A stretch of 64,000 bases of DNA from Hyphomicrobiales bacterium (GTDB lineage: Bacteria > Pseudomonadota > Alphaproteobacteria > Rhizobiales > Rhizobiaceae), in NCBI GenBank assembly GCA_900489925.1, contig UEHQ01000043.1, positions 40,680 to 104,679 on the forward strand, read 5' to 3'. Made by a program: the position numbers and the translations under genes. The notes under the pieces were generated by a model. It worked only from the letters and a program-made list of their open reading frames with translations. It was not told the DNA's origin and did no database searches. Below, one piece after another: positions 1-9,680 of this stretch (position 1 is the first letter of the stretch; each line of letters begins with the position of its first letter).

Positions 1-1
1 C

Positions 2-373
2 TCCAACTCCAGTAGCGCACGTCTCGACATGATGCTCGGCAAGGTCGGCCTCGGGCGGTTTTTTGCACCGAACATCTTCTCCGCCAAGGATCTCGGCGCG
101 GATCGCGTCAAGCCGAAGCCTGATATCTTCCTGCACGGCGCCAAGCAGATGGGCGTGCCCACCAGCCGCGCCGTGGTGGTCGAGGATTCCGTTCACGGCG
201 TTCATGCGGCGCGTGCCGCAGGCATGCGCGTGATCGGCTTTACCGGCGCGTCGCACACCTATCCGGCCCATGCCGACAAGCTGACGGAAGCAGGCGCTGA
301 AACCGTGATCTCGCGCATGATCGATCTCCCCGGCGTCGTTGCAGCGCTCGCCGAATGGGAAGGCGCTCTCTGA
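2..373 (+). CDS. HAD-superfamily hydrolase, C-terminal part (gene starts before the window)
   Basis: The frame is open from base 2 and no start is needed inside the window, so this is the C-terminal ~123 residues of a longer protein. It keeps HAD motif II (SNSS near the window edge), the motif III lysine in KPKPDIF, and motif IV as VVEDSVHGVHAA with the metal-binding ED pair. This pattern is that of beta-phosphoglucomutase/phosphoglycolate-phosphatase-like HAD-IA enzymes, cytosolic Mg-dependent phosphatases of small sugar phosphates; the exact substrate cannot be read. The stop codon directly abuts the stop of the convergent lipid kinase gene, with no space for a terminator between them. Confidence 0.85.
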   Translation, partial: SNSSSARLDMMLGKVGLGRFFAPNIFSAKDLGADRVKPKPDIFLHGAKQMGVPTSRAVVVEDSVHGVHAARAAGMRVIGFTGASHTYPAHADKLTEAGAETVISRMIDLPGVVAALAEWEGAL

Positions 374-1291
374 TCAGAGCTTGAGCGACAGCGCGCCTGG
401 AAGAACCTCAAAGCGCGCCGGGAGCCTGCCCGGCGCTTCGCCGTCGCTGTCGATCAACGCAACCTCGCTGCCGATTTGCCAGGCTTCGACAAGCTTCGCG
501 CGATGAACGCTGACCAGCGGGTTCTTGAGATGAGCGCCGCTGTATATGCTGTTCATCAACGTCACGACCTTCAGGCGCGGCGCGCCACGCATCACCACGA
601 CATCAAAGAAACCATCGGCAACGTCCGCGGCGGGCGCGACGTTCATGCCGCCACCAAACCAGCCGCCATTGGCAACGGCGACAGCTGTGATCGGCCCTTC
701 ATAGACATCCTCCCCATCAAGGCGGAGGCGAATGTTGCAGGGCCGATAGCGCAGGATCTGCAGCACGCTATGGCAAAAGAAGATCATTGCAGCGGGAAGT
801 CGCCTGTCCTTGCGCGCGGCATTGACCGCGCGGACGATCTGGCCTGAGACGCCAAAGCTGGCGATATTGGCGAAGTGACGCGTGACCGTCTCTCCATTCC
901 CCTCATCGCACGTCAGCAACCCCGCATCGATCGGCCGCACGGTGGCAGACGTCAGACGCTCGGCGATTGCGGCCGGATCTCGGGAGATCGCAAAGTTGCG
1001 TGCGAAGTCACAGCCGGTCCCGGTTGCGATGAAGGAGAAGGCGACATCGGGACGGCCGGATTTCAGAATGCCGCCCGCCACTTCTCCAATCGTTCCATCG
1101 CCACCAACCGCCACGACCAAGTCGGTCTCCACAGCCAGTTCGCGCGCGAACCGCTCCGCATCGCCGAGGCCGCGGGTTTCCCGGACGCTTACACCTACGC
1201 CCTTCTTTTCGATTGCACGCCGCAGTATCGGCCAGAACGATCGCCGTCCATTCCGTCCGGAGACGGGATTCAAAACCAGTCCGATTTTCAC
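374..1291 (-). CDS. Diacylglycerol kinase-family lipid kinase (YegS/LCB5-like)
   Basis: A 305-residue protein with the DAGK catalytic signature: the N-terminal beta strand KIGLVLNPVSG, then the nucleotide-binding loop VGGDGTIGEVAGG at about residues 61-73. The C-terminal half carries the beta-sandwich typical of YegS-like lipid kinases (GGGMNVAPAADVADG). The family phosphorylates diacylglycerol, phosphatidylglycerol or sphingoid bases at the inner membrane using ATP. Length is normal for the bacterial family. It lies downstream of the lipoprotein gene on the same strand (about 64 bp gap) and may be co-transcribed with it. The lipid substrate is unknown. Confidence 0.85.
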   Translation of the reverse strand: MKIGLVLNPVSGRNGRRSFWPILRRAIEKKGVGVSVRETRGLGDAERFARELAVETDLVVAVGGDGTIGEVAGGILKSGRPDVAFSFIATGTGCDFARNFAISRDPAAIAERLTSATVRPIDAGLLTCDEGNGETVTRHFANIASFGVSGQIVRAVNAARKDRRLPAAMIFFCHSVLQILRYRPCNIRLRLDGEDVYEGPITAVAVANGGWFGGGMNVAPAADVADGFFDVVVMRGAPRLKVVTLMNSIYSGAHLKNPLVSVHRAKLVEAWQIGSEVALIDSDGEAPGRLPARFEVLPGALSLKL

Positions 1292-1355
1292 GCAGTAATT
1301 CTCCCCGGCCCGGCCGAGACCACGGTGACGTCAGTGAGACAAGGAAGATCCTGGC

Positions 1356-2003
1356 TTATTTCTTCTTCTTGGCGCCCTTCGGCGCGCCCTGGTCGAAACC
1401 GATGTTGACGCGCACGAGCGAGCCGGAGCCGACCGGCATCTTGACGCCATCCTTGCGGAACAGGACCTGGGTGGCCGCGTCGGCAGAAACCTGCGCCGGG
1501 AAATTCGTGACTTCCGAATAGAGCACATCTTCGCCGTCGAGCACGGTGATGCGGATCGGCAGCGTCACTGTGCCTGCCTTACCGGCCGGGCCAGCAAGAA
1601 CGCGCAACTGAGCGACGACAGTCATGTTGAGGTTCGTTTCGCTGAGCGTGCACTGGCGCGTATAGTCGCCGATCGAAGCCTGATAGGCCAGCTTCTGCGC
1701 GTCACCCGTCTTCGCACCGCCTGCATAGCTGCGGAACACCGCCTCGGCATCCTTCATGAAGATCTGAGGGCATGCGCCCTGCACGACCGGCGCGGTATTG
1801 CCGGTCGCCGTCTTTGCGGTACCGATGGATGGATCGTTCGAAGAGGGGTTTGCAGGCGCCATCGGCATGATCTGCGCATTTCCGCCGGACTGCGTCGATG
1901 TCGAGGTCGCGCTGTCCCCGCCGCCGACGCCGAGCGAGTTGCAGCTGACCAAAATAGCGGCGACCGATGCAGAAACGATGAGACGCGAGACCTTGCGAAG
2001 CAC
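1356..2003 (-). CDS. Conserved rhizobial lipoprotein of unknown function
   Basis: A 215-residue protein with a classical lipoprotein signal peptide: basic MLRKVSR, a hydrophobic stretch, and a lipobox ending ILVSC with Cys at about residue 21. A low-complexity Ser/Thr/Gly/Asn linker follows to about residue 70, then a globular domain containing two further Cys (GACPQIF and RQCTLSE) that could form a disulfide in the periplasm. The tail is lysine-rich (PKGAKKKK). I do not recognise a named domain; similar proteins are annotated as hypothetical in Rhizobiales. No function is proposed. Confidence 0.75.
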   Translation of the reverse strand: MLRKVSRLIVSASVAAILVSCNSLGVGGGDSATSTSTQSGGNAQIMPMAPANPSSNDPSIGTAKTATGNTAPVVQGACPQIFMKDAEAVFRSYAGGAKTGDAQKLAYQASIGDYTRQCTLSETNLNMTVVAQLRVLAGPAGKAGTVTLPIRITVLDGEDVLYSEVTNFPAQVSADAATQVLFRKDGVKMPVGSGSLVRVNIGFDQGAPKGAKKKK

Positions 2004-2247
2004 GATTATTCCACCCTTTTCAGAAAGTTTTTTGGGAGGCCCAACGACTTGCAGACGGGGCCTTTCGTGACAGTTTGCGATGGTCTATATCAGCGGCGCA
2101 AACAAAAATCGATTGGGTACGCACTGTTTTGATGCACATTTCGGGACCGCAAGCGGCGATGGGCGACATCGCAAGCCGGATGCGCCACGAGACATGGCTT
2201 CCCTCACTCCCGGAATTTTCCCGGCCGGCACATCAAGGATGACGACA

Positions 2248-3639
2248 GTGGACTATATCTCGACCCGCGGTGAAGCCCCTTCCCTCGGTTTCTGCGATGC
2301 ATTGCTGGCAGGCCTGGCGCGCGACGGCGGGCTCTATGTGCCACGCGAATGGCCGCAGTTCTCCAAGAAGGAAATCCGGGCGCTTCGCGGCAAAAGCTAT
2401 CAGGATATCGCCTTCACCATCCTGTCGCCCTTTACCAATGGCGAGATTCCTGACGAAACGTTCCGCGCCATGATCGACGAGGCCTATGGCACCTTCCGCC
2501 ATCCGGCGATCGCGCCGCTGGTTCAGACCGGCCCGAACAGCTTCGTGATGGAGCTCTTCCACGGCACCACGCTGGCGTTCAAGGACGTGGCGATGCAGCT
2601 GCTCGCACGGCTGATGGACTACGCGCTGGAAAAGCGCGGCGAGCGCGCCACGATCGTCGGCGCAACGTCGGGTGACACCGGTGGCGCGGCGATCGACGCC
2701 TTCGCCGGCCGCGAGCGCACCGACATCTTCATTCTCTTCCCGCACGGCAAGGTCTCGCCGGTACAGCAGCGCCAGATGACGACATCGACCGCGTCGAACG
2801 TCCATGCGCTCGCCGTCGAAGGCAATTTCGACGATTGCCAGAACCTCGTGAAGGCGATGTTCAACGACGTCGCATTCCGCGACAAGGTCAAGCTTTCCGG
2901 CGTCAACTCGATCAACTGGGCGCGCATCATGGCCCAGATCGTCTACTACTTCACCACCGCGATCGCGCTCGGCGGCCCGGACCGCAAGATTTCGTTTACC
3001 GTACCCACCGGCAACTTCGGCGATATCTTCGCCGGCTACTGCGCCAAGCGCATGGGCCTGCCGATCGACAAACTGGTGGTCGCCACCAACGAGAACGACA
3101 TCCTTGCCCGCACGCTGAAGACCGGCCGCTACGAGATGAAGGAGGTCAAGGCGACGACCTCGCCGTCGATGGATATCCAGATCTCCTCGAACTTCGAACG
3201 CCTGCTGTTTGAAGCCTACGACCGCGATGCCTCCAAGGTTCGCGCTGCCATGGACAGCCTGAAACAGTCGAATGGCTTCGAGATCGCGCCGGAAGCGCTT
3301 GCCTTCATCAAGAAGGGCTTCCGCGCCGGTCGCGCCAGCGAAAAGCAGGTCGCGCAGACCATCAAGAAGACCTTGGCCGAGACCGGCTATCTGCTCGATC
3401 CGCATTCGGCGATCGGTGTTTTCGTGGCCGAAAAGAACGAAAAGCCGAACGCGCCCATGGTGACGCTCGCCACCGCGCATCCGGCGAAATTCCCCGCAGC
3501 CGTAAAATCTGCATCCGGTATTGACCCCGCGCTTCCGACGTGGCTTGCTGATTTGATGGACAAGGAGGAGCGCTACCAGATCGTCAAGCCCGAGCTGAAA
3601 GCCGTTGAAACCTTCATCGGCACGAAGACCCGGTCCTAA
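2248..3639 (+). CDS. thrC: Threonine synthase
   Basis: Converts O-phospho-L-homoserine to L-threonine with pyridoxal phosphate, the last step of threonine synthesis. The PLP lysine is in the motif HGTTLAFKDV, and the phosphate-binding glycine-rich loop is ATSGDTGGAA; C-terminal AxxHPAKF is also typical of the fungal/proteobacterial class. I chose GTG 2248 because AAGGA sits 8 bases upstream and the resulting start (VDYISTRGEAP) matches the family N-terminus; it gives 463 residues, the usual length. An in-frame ATG lies at 2239 and an open extension reaches 2080. thrB is 18 kb away on the other strand. The M16 peptidase follows after 27 bp, probably in one transcript. Confidence 0.95.
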   Translation: MDYISTRGEAPSLGFCDALLAGLARDGGLYVPREWPQFSKKEIRALRGKSYQDIAFTILSPFTNGEIPDETFRAMIDEAYGTFRHPAIAPLVQTGPNSFVMELFHGTTLAFKDVAMQLLARLMDYALEKRGERATIVGATSGDTGGAAIDAFAGRERTDIFILFPHGKVSPVQQRQMTTSTASNVHALAVEGNFDDCQNLVKAMFNDVAFRDKVKLSGVNSINWARIMAQIVYYFTTAIALGGPDRKISFTVPTGNFGDIFAGYCAKRMGLPIDKLVVATNENDILARTLKTGRYEMKEVKATTSPSMDIQISSNFERLLFEAYDRDASKVRAAMDSLKQSNGFEIAPEALAFIKKGFRAGRASEKQVAQTIKKTLAETGYLLDPHSAIGVFVAEKNEKPNAPMVTLATAHPAKFPAAVKSASGIDPALPTWLADLMDKEERYQIVKPELKAVETFIGTKTRS

Positions 3640-3666
3640 GAGACGGCAGGCGCAGAAAGATAGCCA

Positions 3667-4965
3667 ATGACAGTTGAGTGCACCCGGCTCAAATCCGGGC
3701 TGACAGTAGTCACACAGACGATGCAACACCTGGAAAGTGTTGCGCTGGGAGTGTGGATCAAATCAGGTTCGCGCAATGAGACCACAGATGAGCACGGTAT
3801 TGCCCACCTGCTCGAACACATGGCCTTCAAGGGAACAGCACGCCGCAGCGCGCGCGAAATCGCAGAAGAGATCGAAGACGTCGGCGGCGAAGTAAACGCC
3901 GCAACCTCCACCGAGACCACCTCATACTACGCTCGCGTCCTCAAGGATCACGTTCCGCTCGCCGTCGACATCCTGGCCGACATCCTCACCGAATCCGCAT
4001 TCGACGAAGAAGAGCTCGAGCGCGAGAAGCAGGTCATCCTGCAGGAGATCAACGCGGCCAACGACACGCCCGACGATGTCGTCTTCGACAAGTTCTCCGA
4101 AACCGCCTATCGCGACCAGACGCTCGGCCGCGCCATTCTCGGCACGCCGCAGACGGTCGTTTCCTTCACCCCGCAGCAGATCCGCGGCTATCTCGGCCGC
4201 AACTACACCACCGACCGGATGTTCGTCGTCGCAACGGGCGCCGTCCAGCACGATGAATTCGTTCGCATGGTCGAAGACCGGTTCGCATCGCTGCCGACGA
4301 CACCAAGCGCAACGCCGGTGATGGAGCCCGCCAAGTATATCGGCGGCAACATCCGCGAGACGCGCGACCTGATGGATGCACAGATCCTGCTCGGCTTCGA
4401 GGGCAAGGCCTACCACGCCCGGGATTTCTACTGTTCGCAGATTCTTGCCAACATTCTGGGCGGCGGCATGTCGTCCCGCCTGTTCCAGGAAGTGCGCGAG
4501 ATTCGCGGCCTGTGCTACTCGATCTATGCCTTCCACTGGGGCTTCTCGGACACCGGCATTTTCGGGATCCACGCGGCGACCGGCGGCGAAAACCTGCCGG
4601 AGCTTGTTCCCGTCATCATCGACGAGTTGCACAAGTCGTCGGCCAAGATCGAGAACAAGGAAATCGAACGCGCCCGCGCCCAGATCCGAGCCCAGCTGCT
4701 GATGGGCCAGGAGAGCCCCGCGGCGCGCGCCGGGCAGATCGCCCGTCAGATGATGCTCTACGGCCGCCCGATCTCCAATCCGGAGATGATGGAACGGCTG
4801 GAAGGCATCACCGTCGACCGGCTGACCAATCTTGCCGGACGCCTGTTCTTCGACACCGTACCGACCCTTTCGGCAATCGGCCCGCTCGAGCATCTGGCTC
4901 CGATGGAGGACATCGCCGCCTCCCTGTCGGCTCCCGCCGCGCAAAGCAAACAGGCGAGCCTCTGA
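3667..4965 (+). CDS. M16-family zinc peptidase (mitochondrial processing peptidase-like)
   Basis: A 432-residue pitrilysin-type peptidase. The inverted zinc motif HxxEH is present as HLLEH (His47, Glu50, His51), with the downstream glutamate region ELEREKQVILQEI about 75 residues later. The second, inactive half (around residues 170-380) carries the substrate-handling glycine-rich segment LGGGMSSRLFQEVRE. The family resembles the beta subunit of mitochondrial processing peptidase and degrades peptides; the bacterial substrate is not known. No signal peptide is visible, so a cytoplasmic location is likely. It sits between thrC and an acetyltransferase with short gaps, suggesting co-transcription, an arrangement often seen in rhizobia. 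Confidence 0.92.
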   Translation: MTVECTRLKSGLTVVTQTMQHLESVALGVWIKSGSRNETTDEHGIAHLLEHMAFKGTARRSAREIAEEIEDVGGEVNAATSTETTSYYARVLKDHVPLAVDILADILTESAFDEEELEREKQVILQEINAANDTPDDVVFDKFSETAYRDQTLGRAILGTPQTVVSFTPQQIRGYLGRNYTTDRMFVVATGAVQHDEFVRMVEDRFASLPTTPSATPVMEPAKYIGGNIRETRDLMDAQILLGFEGKAYHARDFYCSQILANILGGGMSSRLFQEVREIRGLCYSIYAFHWGFSDTGIFGIHAATGGENLPELVPVIIDELHKSSAKIENKEIERARAQIRAQLLMGQESPAARAGQIARQMMLYGRPISNPEMMERLEGITVDRLTNLAGRLFFDTVPTLSAIGPLEHLAPMEDIAASLSAPAAQSKQASL

Positions 4966-4994
4966 ACCGACGTAGATCCTGCCGGGAGTGATCG

Positions 4995-5594
4995 ATGCCA
5001 AAATCGGTTTTTCGGTTCCTGTCGCGGCAGCCGGAAGCAGTCGAGCTTGAGAACGAGCACTATGTGCTGCGCCTGCCGCGTTACCAGGACTTCAACCAGT
5101 GGCACAAGCTGCGGGCGGCAAGCCGGCAGTTTCTGGAGCCCTGGGAGCCGACCTGGAGACGCGACGAACTGACGGAGGGCGCCTATCGCGCCCGCGTCAT
5201 TCGCGGCAAACAGGAATATGCCTCCGGGCAGGCAATCCCCCTCTTCCTGTTTCGCAAGGACACGATGACGCTGCTGGGCGGCATCACGATCGGCTATATC
5301 AGGCGCGGCGCCGCGCAAAGCTGCATGATCGGCTACTGGATGGGCGAGGCTCACGCGGGCCAGGGTCATATGTTCGCCGCACTTCGGCTGGTTATACCCT
5401 ACATCTTCGCAGCGCTTGAGTTGCACCGCATCGAAGCAGCCTGTATTCCAGACAACGCTCGGAGCATCCGCCTGCTTGAGAAAGCCGGGTTTAAGCGGGA
5501 GGGCTATCTGCGCGGATACTTGAAGATCAACGGTCAGTGGCATGACCATGTGATGTTCTCACTTTTGGCCACCGACGCCGATAAGGCAGGATAA
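4995..5594 (+). CDS. GNAT N-acetyltransferase, RimJ/RimL type
   Basis: A 199-residue acetyltransferase of the RimJ/RimL group that modifies protein N-termini or small amines with acetyl-CoA. Visible features are the substrate side LRLPRYQDFNQW, the beta-4 strand LLGGITIGYIRRG, the acetyl-CoA loop region YWMGEAHAGQGHM, and the C-terminal motif IEAACIPDNARSIRLLEKAGF typical of this subfamily. GGGAG lies six bases before the ATG and fixes the start. It is 29 bp downstream of the M16 peptidase gene and 10 bp before the GGDEF-EAL gene. Substrate unknown. Confidence 0.88.
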   Translation: MPKSVFRFLSRQPEAVELENEHYVLRLPRYQDFNQWHKLRAASRQFLEPWEPTWRRDELTEGAYRARVIRGKQEYASGQAIPLFLFRKDTMTLLGGITIGYIRRGAAQSCMIGYWMGEAHAGQGHMFAALRLVIPYIFAALELHRIEAACIPDNARSIRLLEKAGFKREGYLRGYLKINGQWHDHVMFSLLATDADKAG

Positions 5595-5604
5595 CCGACA
5601 GCCG

Positions 5605-8517
5605 ATGACGAAAAAACGTATGCTGCCCTCATCACCGGCCGGACGAGTGATCGCGGTGATCGCAGCGCTTATGCTGTCAGCCTTGGCCCTCATGGCAGGT
5701 GCCGTGCAGGCCGCCGAACCGGTGAAGATTTCCCGCGACGACACGGCTCTCGATCTCACCGCCACCACCGAAATCTATGCCAACCAGGGAGAAGCCTTCC
5801 AGGTCTCCACCGCGGCAGGCGCCGACGGTATCCGGCGCCGTATTGAGGTACGTGCCAGCTCGGACAACCACCAGGGCGACTGGGCGGTCTTTGCGCTCGC
5901 CAACGTCTCCGACGAACAGCTCGAGCGCGTTATCGTGGCGCCCCACTTCCGACTGGTGAACTCCAAGCTTTTCTGGCCGGATCTCGGCTCGCAACGCATC
6001 ATCGCGATCACGCCGAGCGAAGGCTTCGCGCTGGACCGGCAACCGAGCGATGAAGCCGACGTCTTCCGCATCACGCTCAACCCGGGCGCCGTCATCACCT
6101 TCGTTGCCGAGCTGACCAGCCCCGAACTGCCGCAGATCTATCTGTGGGAGCCGGATGCCTACAAGGACACGATCAACGCCTTTACGCTCTATCGCGGCAT
6201 CGTTCTCGGTATCGCCGGCTTGCTCGCGGTGTTCCTGACGATCCTGTTCGTGGTGAAGGGCACCTCGATGTTGCCTGCGACGGCAGCCCTCGCCTGGGCT
6301 GTACTCGGCTACATCTGCGTCGACTTCGGCTTTCTCGGCAAACTCGTCAGCATCGCCTCGTCCGACCAGCGAATATGGCGCGCCTGCACGGAAGTCGCGC
6401 TGGCGTCTAGCTTCGTCATCTTCCTGTTCACCTATCTCAACCTCAATCGCTGGCACACGCATCTCGGCTACCTGACACTTGCCTGGGTACTTGGCCTCGC
6501 GCTGCTTTTCGGCGTCGCGATCTACGATCCGGCCATTGCGGCAGGCGTGGCCCGTCTCTCCTTTGCGCTGACCGCGACGGTCGGGCTGCTGCTGATCGTC
6601 TATCTCGGCCTCAACCGATATGACCGCGCAATTCTCCTGGTACCGGCCTGGGCGCTCATCCTGGTCTGGATCTTCGGGGCCTGGCTGACGATTACCGGCC
6701 GACTAGACAACGACATCATCCAGCCGGCGCTGGGTGGTGGTCTGGTTCTCATCGTGCTCCTGATCGGCTTTACCGTGATGCAACACGCCTTTGCCGGCGG
6801 CGCGTTCCAGCAAGGACTATTTTCCGATCTCGAGCGGCAGTCGCTGGCCCTGACCGGCTCCGGCGACACGGTCTGGGACTGGGACGTGGCACGCGACCGT
6901 GTCGTCACGATCCCCGATGTTTCGGTGAAGCTTGGCCTCCCCGCCGGTGCAATGCATGGGGCGGCCCGCAACTGGCTGCCGCGTCTGCATCCCGACGATC
7001 GCGACCGTTTCCGGGCGACCCTCGATGTGCTGCTGGAGCATCGCCGCGGGCGCCTCAACCACGAGTTCCGAATTCGCGCCGAAGACGGCCACTTCCACTG
7101 GCTGCTGATCCGCGCGCGACCCGTGCTCGGCTCCAATGGCGAGATCATCCGTTGCGTCGGCACGATCGTTGACGTGACGGAACAGAAGAACTCCGTCGAA
7201 CGCCTGCTGCAGGACGCGCTGCACGACAATCTGACCGGCCTTCCGAACCGGCAACTGTTCCTCGACCGCCTGCAGGGCGTTCTGACCCTGGCGCCGAGCG
7301 GCGACGCGTTTCGCCCGACGGTGATGGTCATCGATATCGACCGCTACAAGCTCGTGAACGATACGCTGGGGATCGCCGCGGGCGACAACATCCTGATCGC
7401 GCTGACGCGCCGGCTGCGGCGACTGCTGAAGCCGCAGGATACGCTGGCGCGCCTTGCCGGCGATCAGTTCGGTCTCATCCTGGTTTCGGAGCGAGACCCG
7501 GCCAAGGTCGCCGATTTTGCCGACGCCATCAGCAAGGCGATCATGGTGCCGATCAACTTCGCCAACCGAGAGATCATCCTGACGGCATCCATCGGTCTCA
7601 CCTCCTTTGTCGACCAGCAGGAAAGCGCGTCCGGAATGCTGAGCGATGCGGAGCTCGCCATGTACCGCGCCAAGCGCGCGGGCGGCAACCGCGTCGAGCC
7701 GTTCCAGCCGGCCTTCCGCGACTTCGGCGCCGATCGGCTGCAGCTCGAAACCGACCTGCGTCGCGCGATCGAACGCAAGGAACTCTCGATGGTGTACCAG
7801 CCGATCGCCGGGCTGGAGGATGTGGAGATCGCCGGTTTCGAAGCGCTGATGCGGTGGGAGCATCCCAAGCGCGGCAGCATTCCGCCTTCGGAATTCATTC
7901 CGATCGCGGAAGCGTCCGACATCATCAACACGCTCGGCATCTTCGCGCTGGAACAGGCAACGAACGACCTGATGAGTTGGGAAAGCCAGACCGGCGAATT
8001 GCCGATCTTCGTCTCGATCAACCTGTCCAGCGCACAGCTGCTGAACAATTCGCTTTACGAAGACGTTCGCTCGGTCCTTGCCAAGACCCACTGCGAGCCG
8101 TCGCGCCTCAAGCTCGAGCTGACGGAATCCATGGTCATGGAAAACCCGGAACAAGCCCGTCTCGTGCTGGAAAAGCTGCGCGGCGCCGGCCTCGGACTGG
8201 CGCTGGACGATTTCGGCACCGGCTACTCTTCGCTTGCCTATCTCACCCGCTTCCCGTTCGACACGATCAAGCTCGACAAAACGCTGGTGCGCGATGGCAG
8301 CGACAAGAAGGCGACCGTGCTTCGCTCGGTCATCTCGATGGCGCGAGAGCTCGAGATGAAGGTGGTGGCCGAAGGTATTGAGTCCAACGAGGACGCGATC
8401 GAGCTGGCGAAGATGGGCTGCACCTATGGGCAGAGCTATCTTTTCGGACCGCCAATGGCCTCCGAATCTGTGCTGCGGCTACTGAAAGAGCGCTTCCCGC
8501 TGACGAGACGCGCCTAA
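5605..8517 (+). CDS. Membrane GGDEF-EAL protein, likely c-di-GMP phosphodiesterase
   Basis: A 970-residue protein: N-terminal signal/anchor (residues 10-35), a periplasmic domain to about residue 190, a block of about seven or eight membrane helices (195-395), a PAS domain (about 420-530), GGDEF (535-700) and EAL (710-960). The layout recalls 7TMR-DISM sensors. The GGDEF active site reads AGDQF at residues 618-622 and the inhibitory-site arginine is replaced (KPQD), so cyclase activity is unlikely. The EAL domain is intact: EAL at 746-748, ELTES, DDFGTG and AEGIE. I infer a phosphodiesterase, possibly with a GTP-sensing degenerate GGDEF. The signal sensed by the periplasmic domain is unknown. 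Confidence 0.9.
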   Translation: MTKKRMLPSSPAGRVIAVIAALMLSALALMAGAVQAAEPVKISRDDTALDLTATTEIYANQGEAFQVSTAAGADGIRRRIEVRASSDNHQGDWAVFALANVSDEQLERVIVAPHFRLVNSKLFWPDLGSQRIIAITPSEGFALDRQPSDEADVFRITLNPGAVITFVAELTSPELPQIYLWEPDAYKDTINAFTLYRGIVLGIAGLLAVFLTILFVVKGTSMLPATAALAWAVLGYICVDFGFLGKLVSIASSDQRIWRACTEVALASSFVIFLFTYLNLNRWHTHLGYLTLAWVLGLALLFGVAIYDPAIAAGVARLSFALTATVGLLLIVYLGLNRYDRAILLVPAWALILVWIFGAWLTITGRLDNDIIQPALGGGLVLIVLLIGFTVMQHAFAGGAFQQGLFSDLERQSLALTGSGDTVWDWDVARDRVVTIPDVSVKLGLPAGAMHGAARNWLPRLHPDDRDRFRATLDVLLEHRRGRLNHEFRIRAEDGHFHWLLIRARPVLGSNGEIIRCVGTIVDVTEQKNSVERLLQDALHDNLTGLPNRQLFLDRLQGVLTLAPSGDAFRPTVMVIDIDRYKLVNDTLGIAAGDNILIALTRRLRRLLKPQDTLARLAGDQFGLILVSERDPAKVADFADAISKAIMVPINFANREIILTASIGLTSFVDQQESASGMLSDAELAMYRAKRAGGNRVEPFQPAFRDFGADRLQLETDLRRAIERKELSMVYQPIAGLEDVEIAGFEALMRWEHPKRGSIPPSEFIPIAEASDIINTLGIFALEQATNDLMSWESQTGELPIFVSINLSSAQLLNNSLYEDVRSVLAKTHCEPSRLKLELTESMVMENPEQARLVLEKLRGAGLGLALDDFGTGYSSLAYLTRFPFDTIKLDKTLVRDGSDKKATVLRSVISMARELEMKVVAEGIESNEDAIELAKMGCTYGQSYLFGPPMASESVLRLLKERFPLTRRA

Positions 8518-8529
8518 GAGAATACCGAG

Positions 8530-9609
8530 CTATGCCGCGGCCTGCCGCGGCGTAGCGGCCCCTGCAATCAGCTGATGCATGTATTCGAGCTTGGTGACAA
8601 CCGGCGAAGACAGCACGAATGGATAAGAATCGGGCTGCCCCATGCTGCGCTGTATCGAGTTGATCGCAACACTCAGCGGCACCCACTCGTCGACAAGCTG
8701 TGCGGCGCTTGCGGCCCGGTAGGGGTCGAAATCCACCTCGGCCGCCATCTCCTCGTGGCCGCGCGGATCGATCGCGATGCCGAAGGCACGCGCGGTCTCC
8801 AAGGTGTCGACGATGTGGAGATAGTGCGCAAAGCACTCCGCAAAATCTTCCCAGGGGTGGGCGCTGGCGTAGGCACTGACGAAGCTGTCCTGCCAGCCAA
8901 GGCGAGCACCATTTTCGTAGTGCTGCTCAAGCGCCGCGCTGTAATCCTGACGCTCGTCGCCGAAAACGGCCCGGAACCCATCGAAATTGTTCCTGTCGCG
9001 CACGAGCCGGTTCCAGATGAAATGGCCGGTCTCGTGGCGAAAATGGCCCAGCAGTGTTCGGTAGGGCTCGTTCATCGAGGTCCGCGCCTGTTCACGCGTG
9101 AGATCGTCGGCCTCGGCGGCGCGGATTGCGATCAGGCCCTCCTCGTGTCCCGTCATCGCCGGAACCACACTACCGTCGGGCTGGACGATATCTTCGAGGA
9201 AGTCGAAAACAAGGCCGCCAGCGGGATCTTGCGTGCGATCCGGATGCGGCAGCCGCCAACGCAAGAGCGAGTAAAAGAGATGTCGTTGGGCCTGACTGAT
9301 GCGACGCCAGCGGTCGACGCCATCCTGCGTCTCAGAATTGGGCACAAGCCGGTTATGTCGGCAGGCGACACAGTAGCCACCAGCTTCGCCATCCTCGACG
9401 AGCCAGTTGCAGATATCGAGGCCAGCGTTGGCGCAGAACCGCACCAAGTCCGGTTGGGCGACGTATTGCCAGAGATCTCCGTCCTGCTGCTGGACGGCAT
9501 GCATCCGCAGGCCATTCGGCAGGAAGCCGAGGCGATGACCGCACCTGACGCATTGGCGATTGTCGAAATGAACAACCTGGTCGCAGTTGTCACATACAAA
9601 GAGCCTCAC
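8530..9609 (-). CDS. Putative zinc-ribbon zinc metallopeptidase
   Basis: A 359-residue protein with an N-terminal zinc ribbon (CDNC at residues 7-10 and CVRCG about 12 residues later; a further Cys pair CVAC lies near residue 80) and a large C-terminal domain containing the metallopeptidase motif HETGH followed by FIWNRLV. Downstream WEDFAECFAHYLH supplies a probable third zinc-ligand region. This arrangement is that of the family annotated as putative zinc-binding metallopeptidase. It is convergent with the GGDEF-EAL gene (13 bp between stops). No signal peptide is visible, so it probably acts in the cytoplasm; substrate unknown. Confidence 0.8.
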   Translation of the reverse strand: MRLFVCDNCDQVVHFDNRQCVRCGHRLGFLPNGLRMHAVQQQDGDLWQYVAQPDLVRFCANAGLDICNWLVEDGEAGGYCVACRHNRLVPNSETQDGVDRWRRISQAQRHLFYSLLRWRLPHPDRTQDPAGGLVFDFLEDIVQPDGSVVPAMTGHEEGLIAIRAAEADDLTREQARTSMNEPYRTLLGHFRHETGHFIWNRLVRDRNNFDGFRAVFGDERQDYSAALEQHYENGARLGWQDSFVSAYASAHPWEDFAECFAHYLHIVDTLETARAFGIAIDPRGHEEMAAEVDFDPYRAASAAQLVDEWVPLSVAINSIQRSMGQPDSYPFVLSSPVVTKLEYMHQLIAGAATPRQAAA

Positions 9610-9680
9610 CGCGCGCCTCCATCAGAAAAACCCGCTGCGCAAAAACGCAACGGGCCACTTCCAAAAACGAGATCGGCAGA

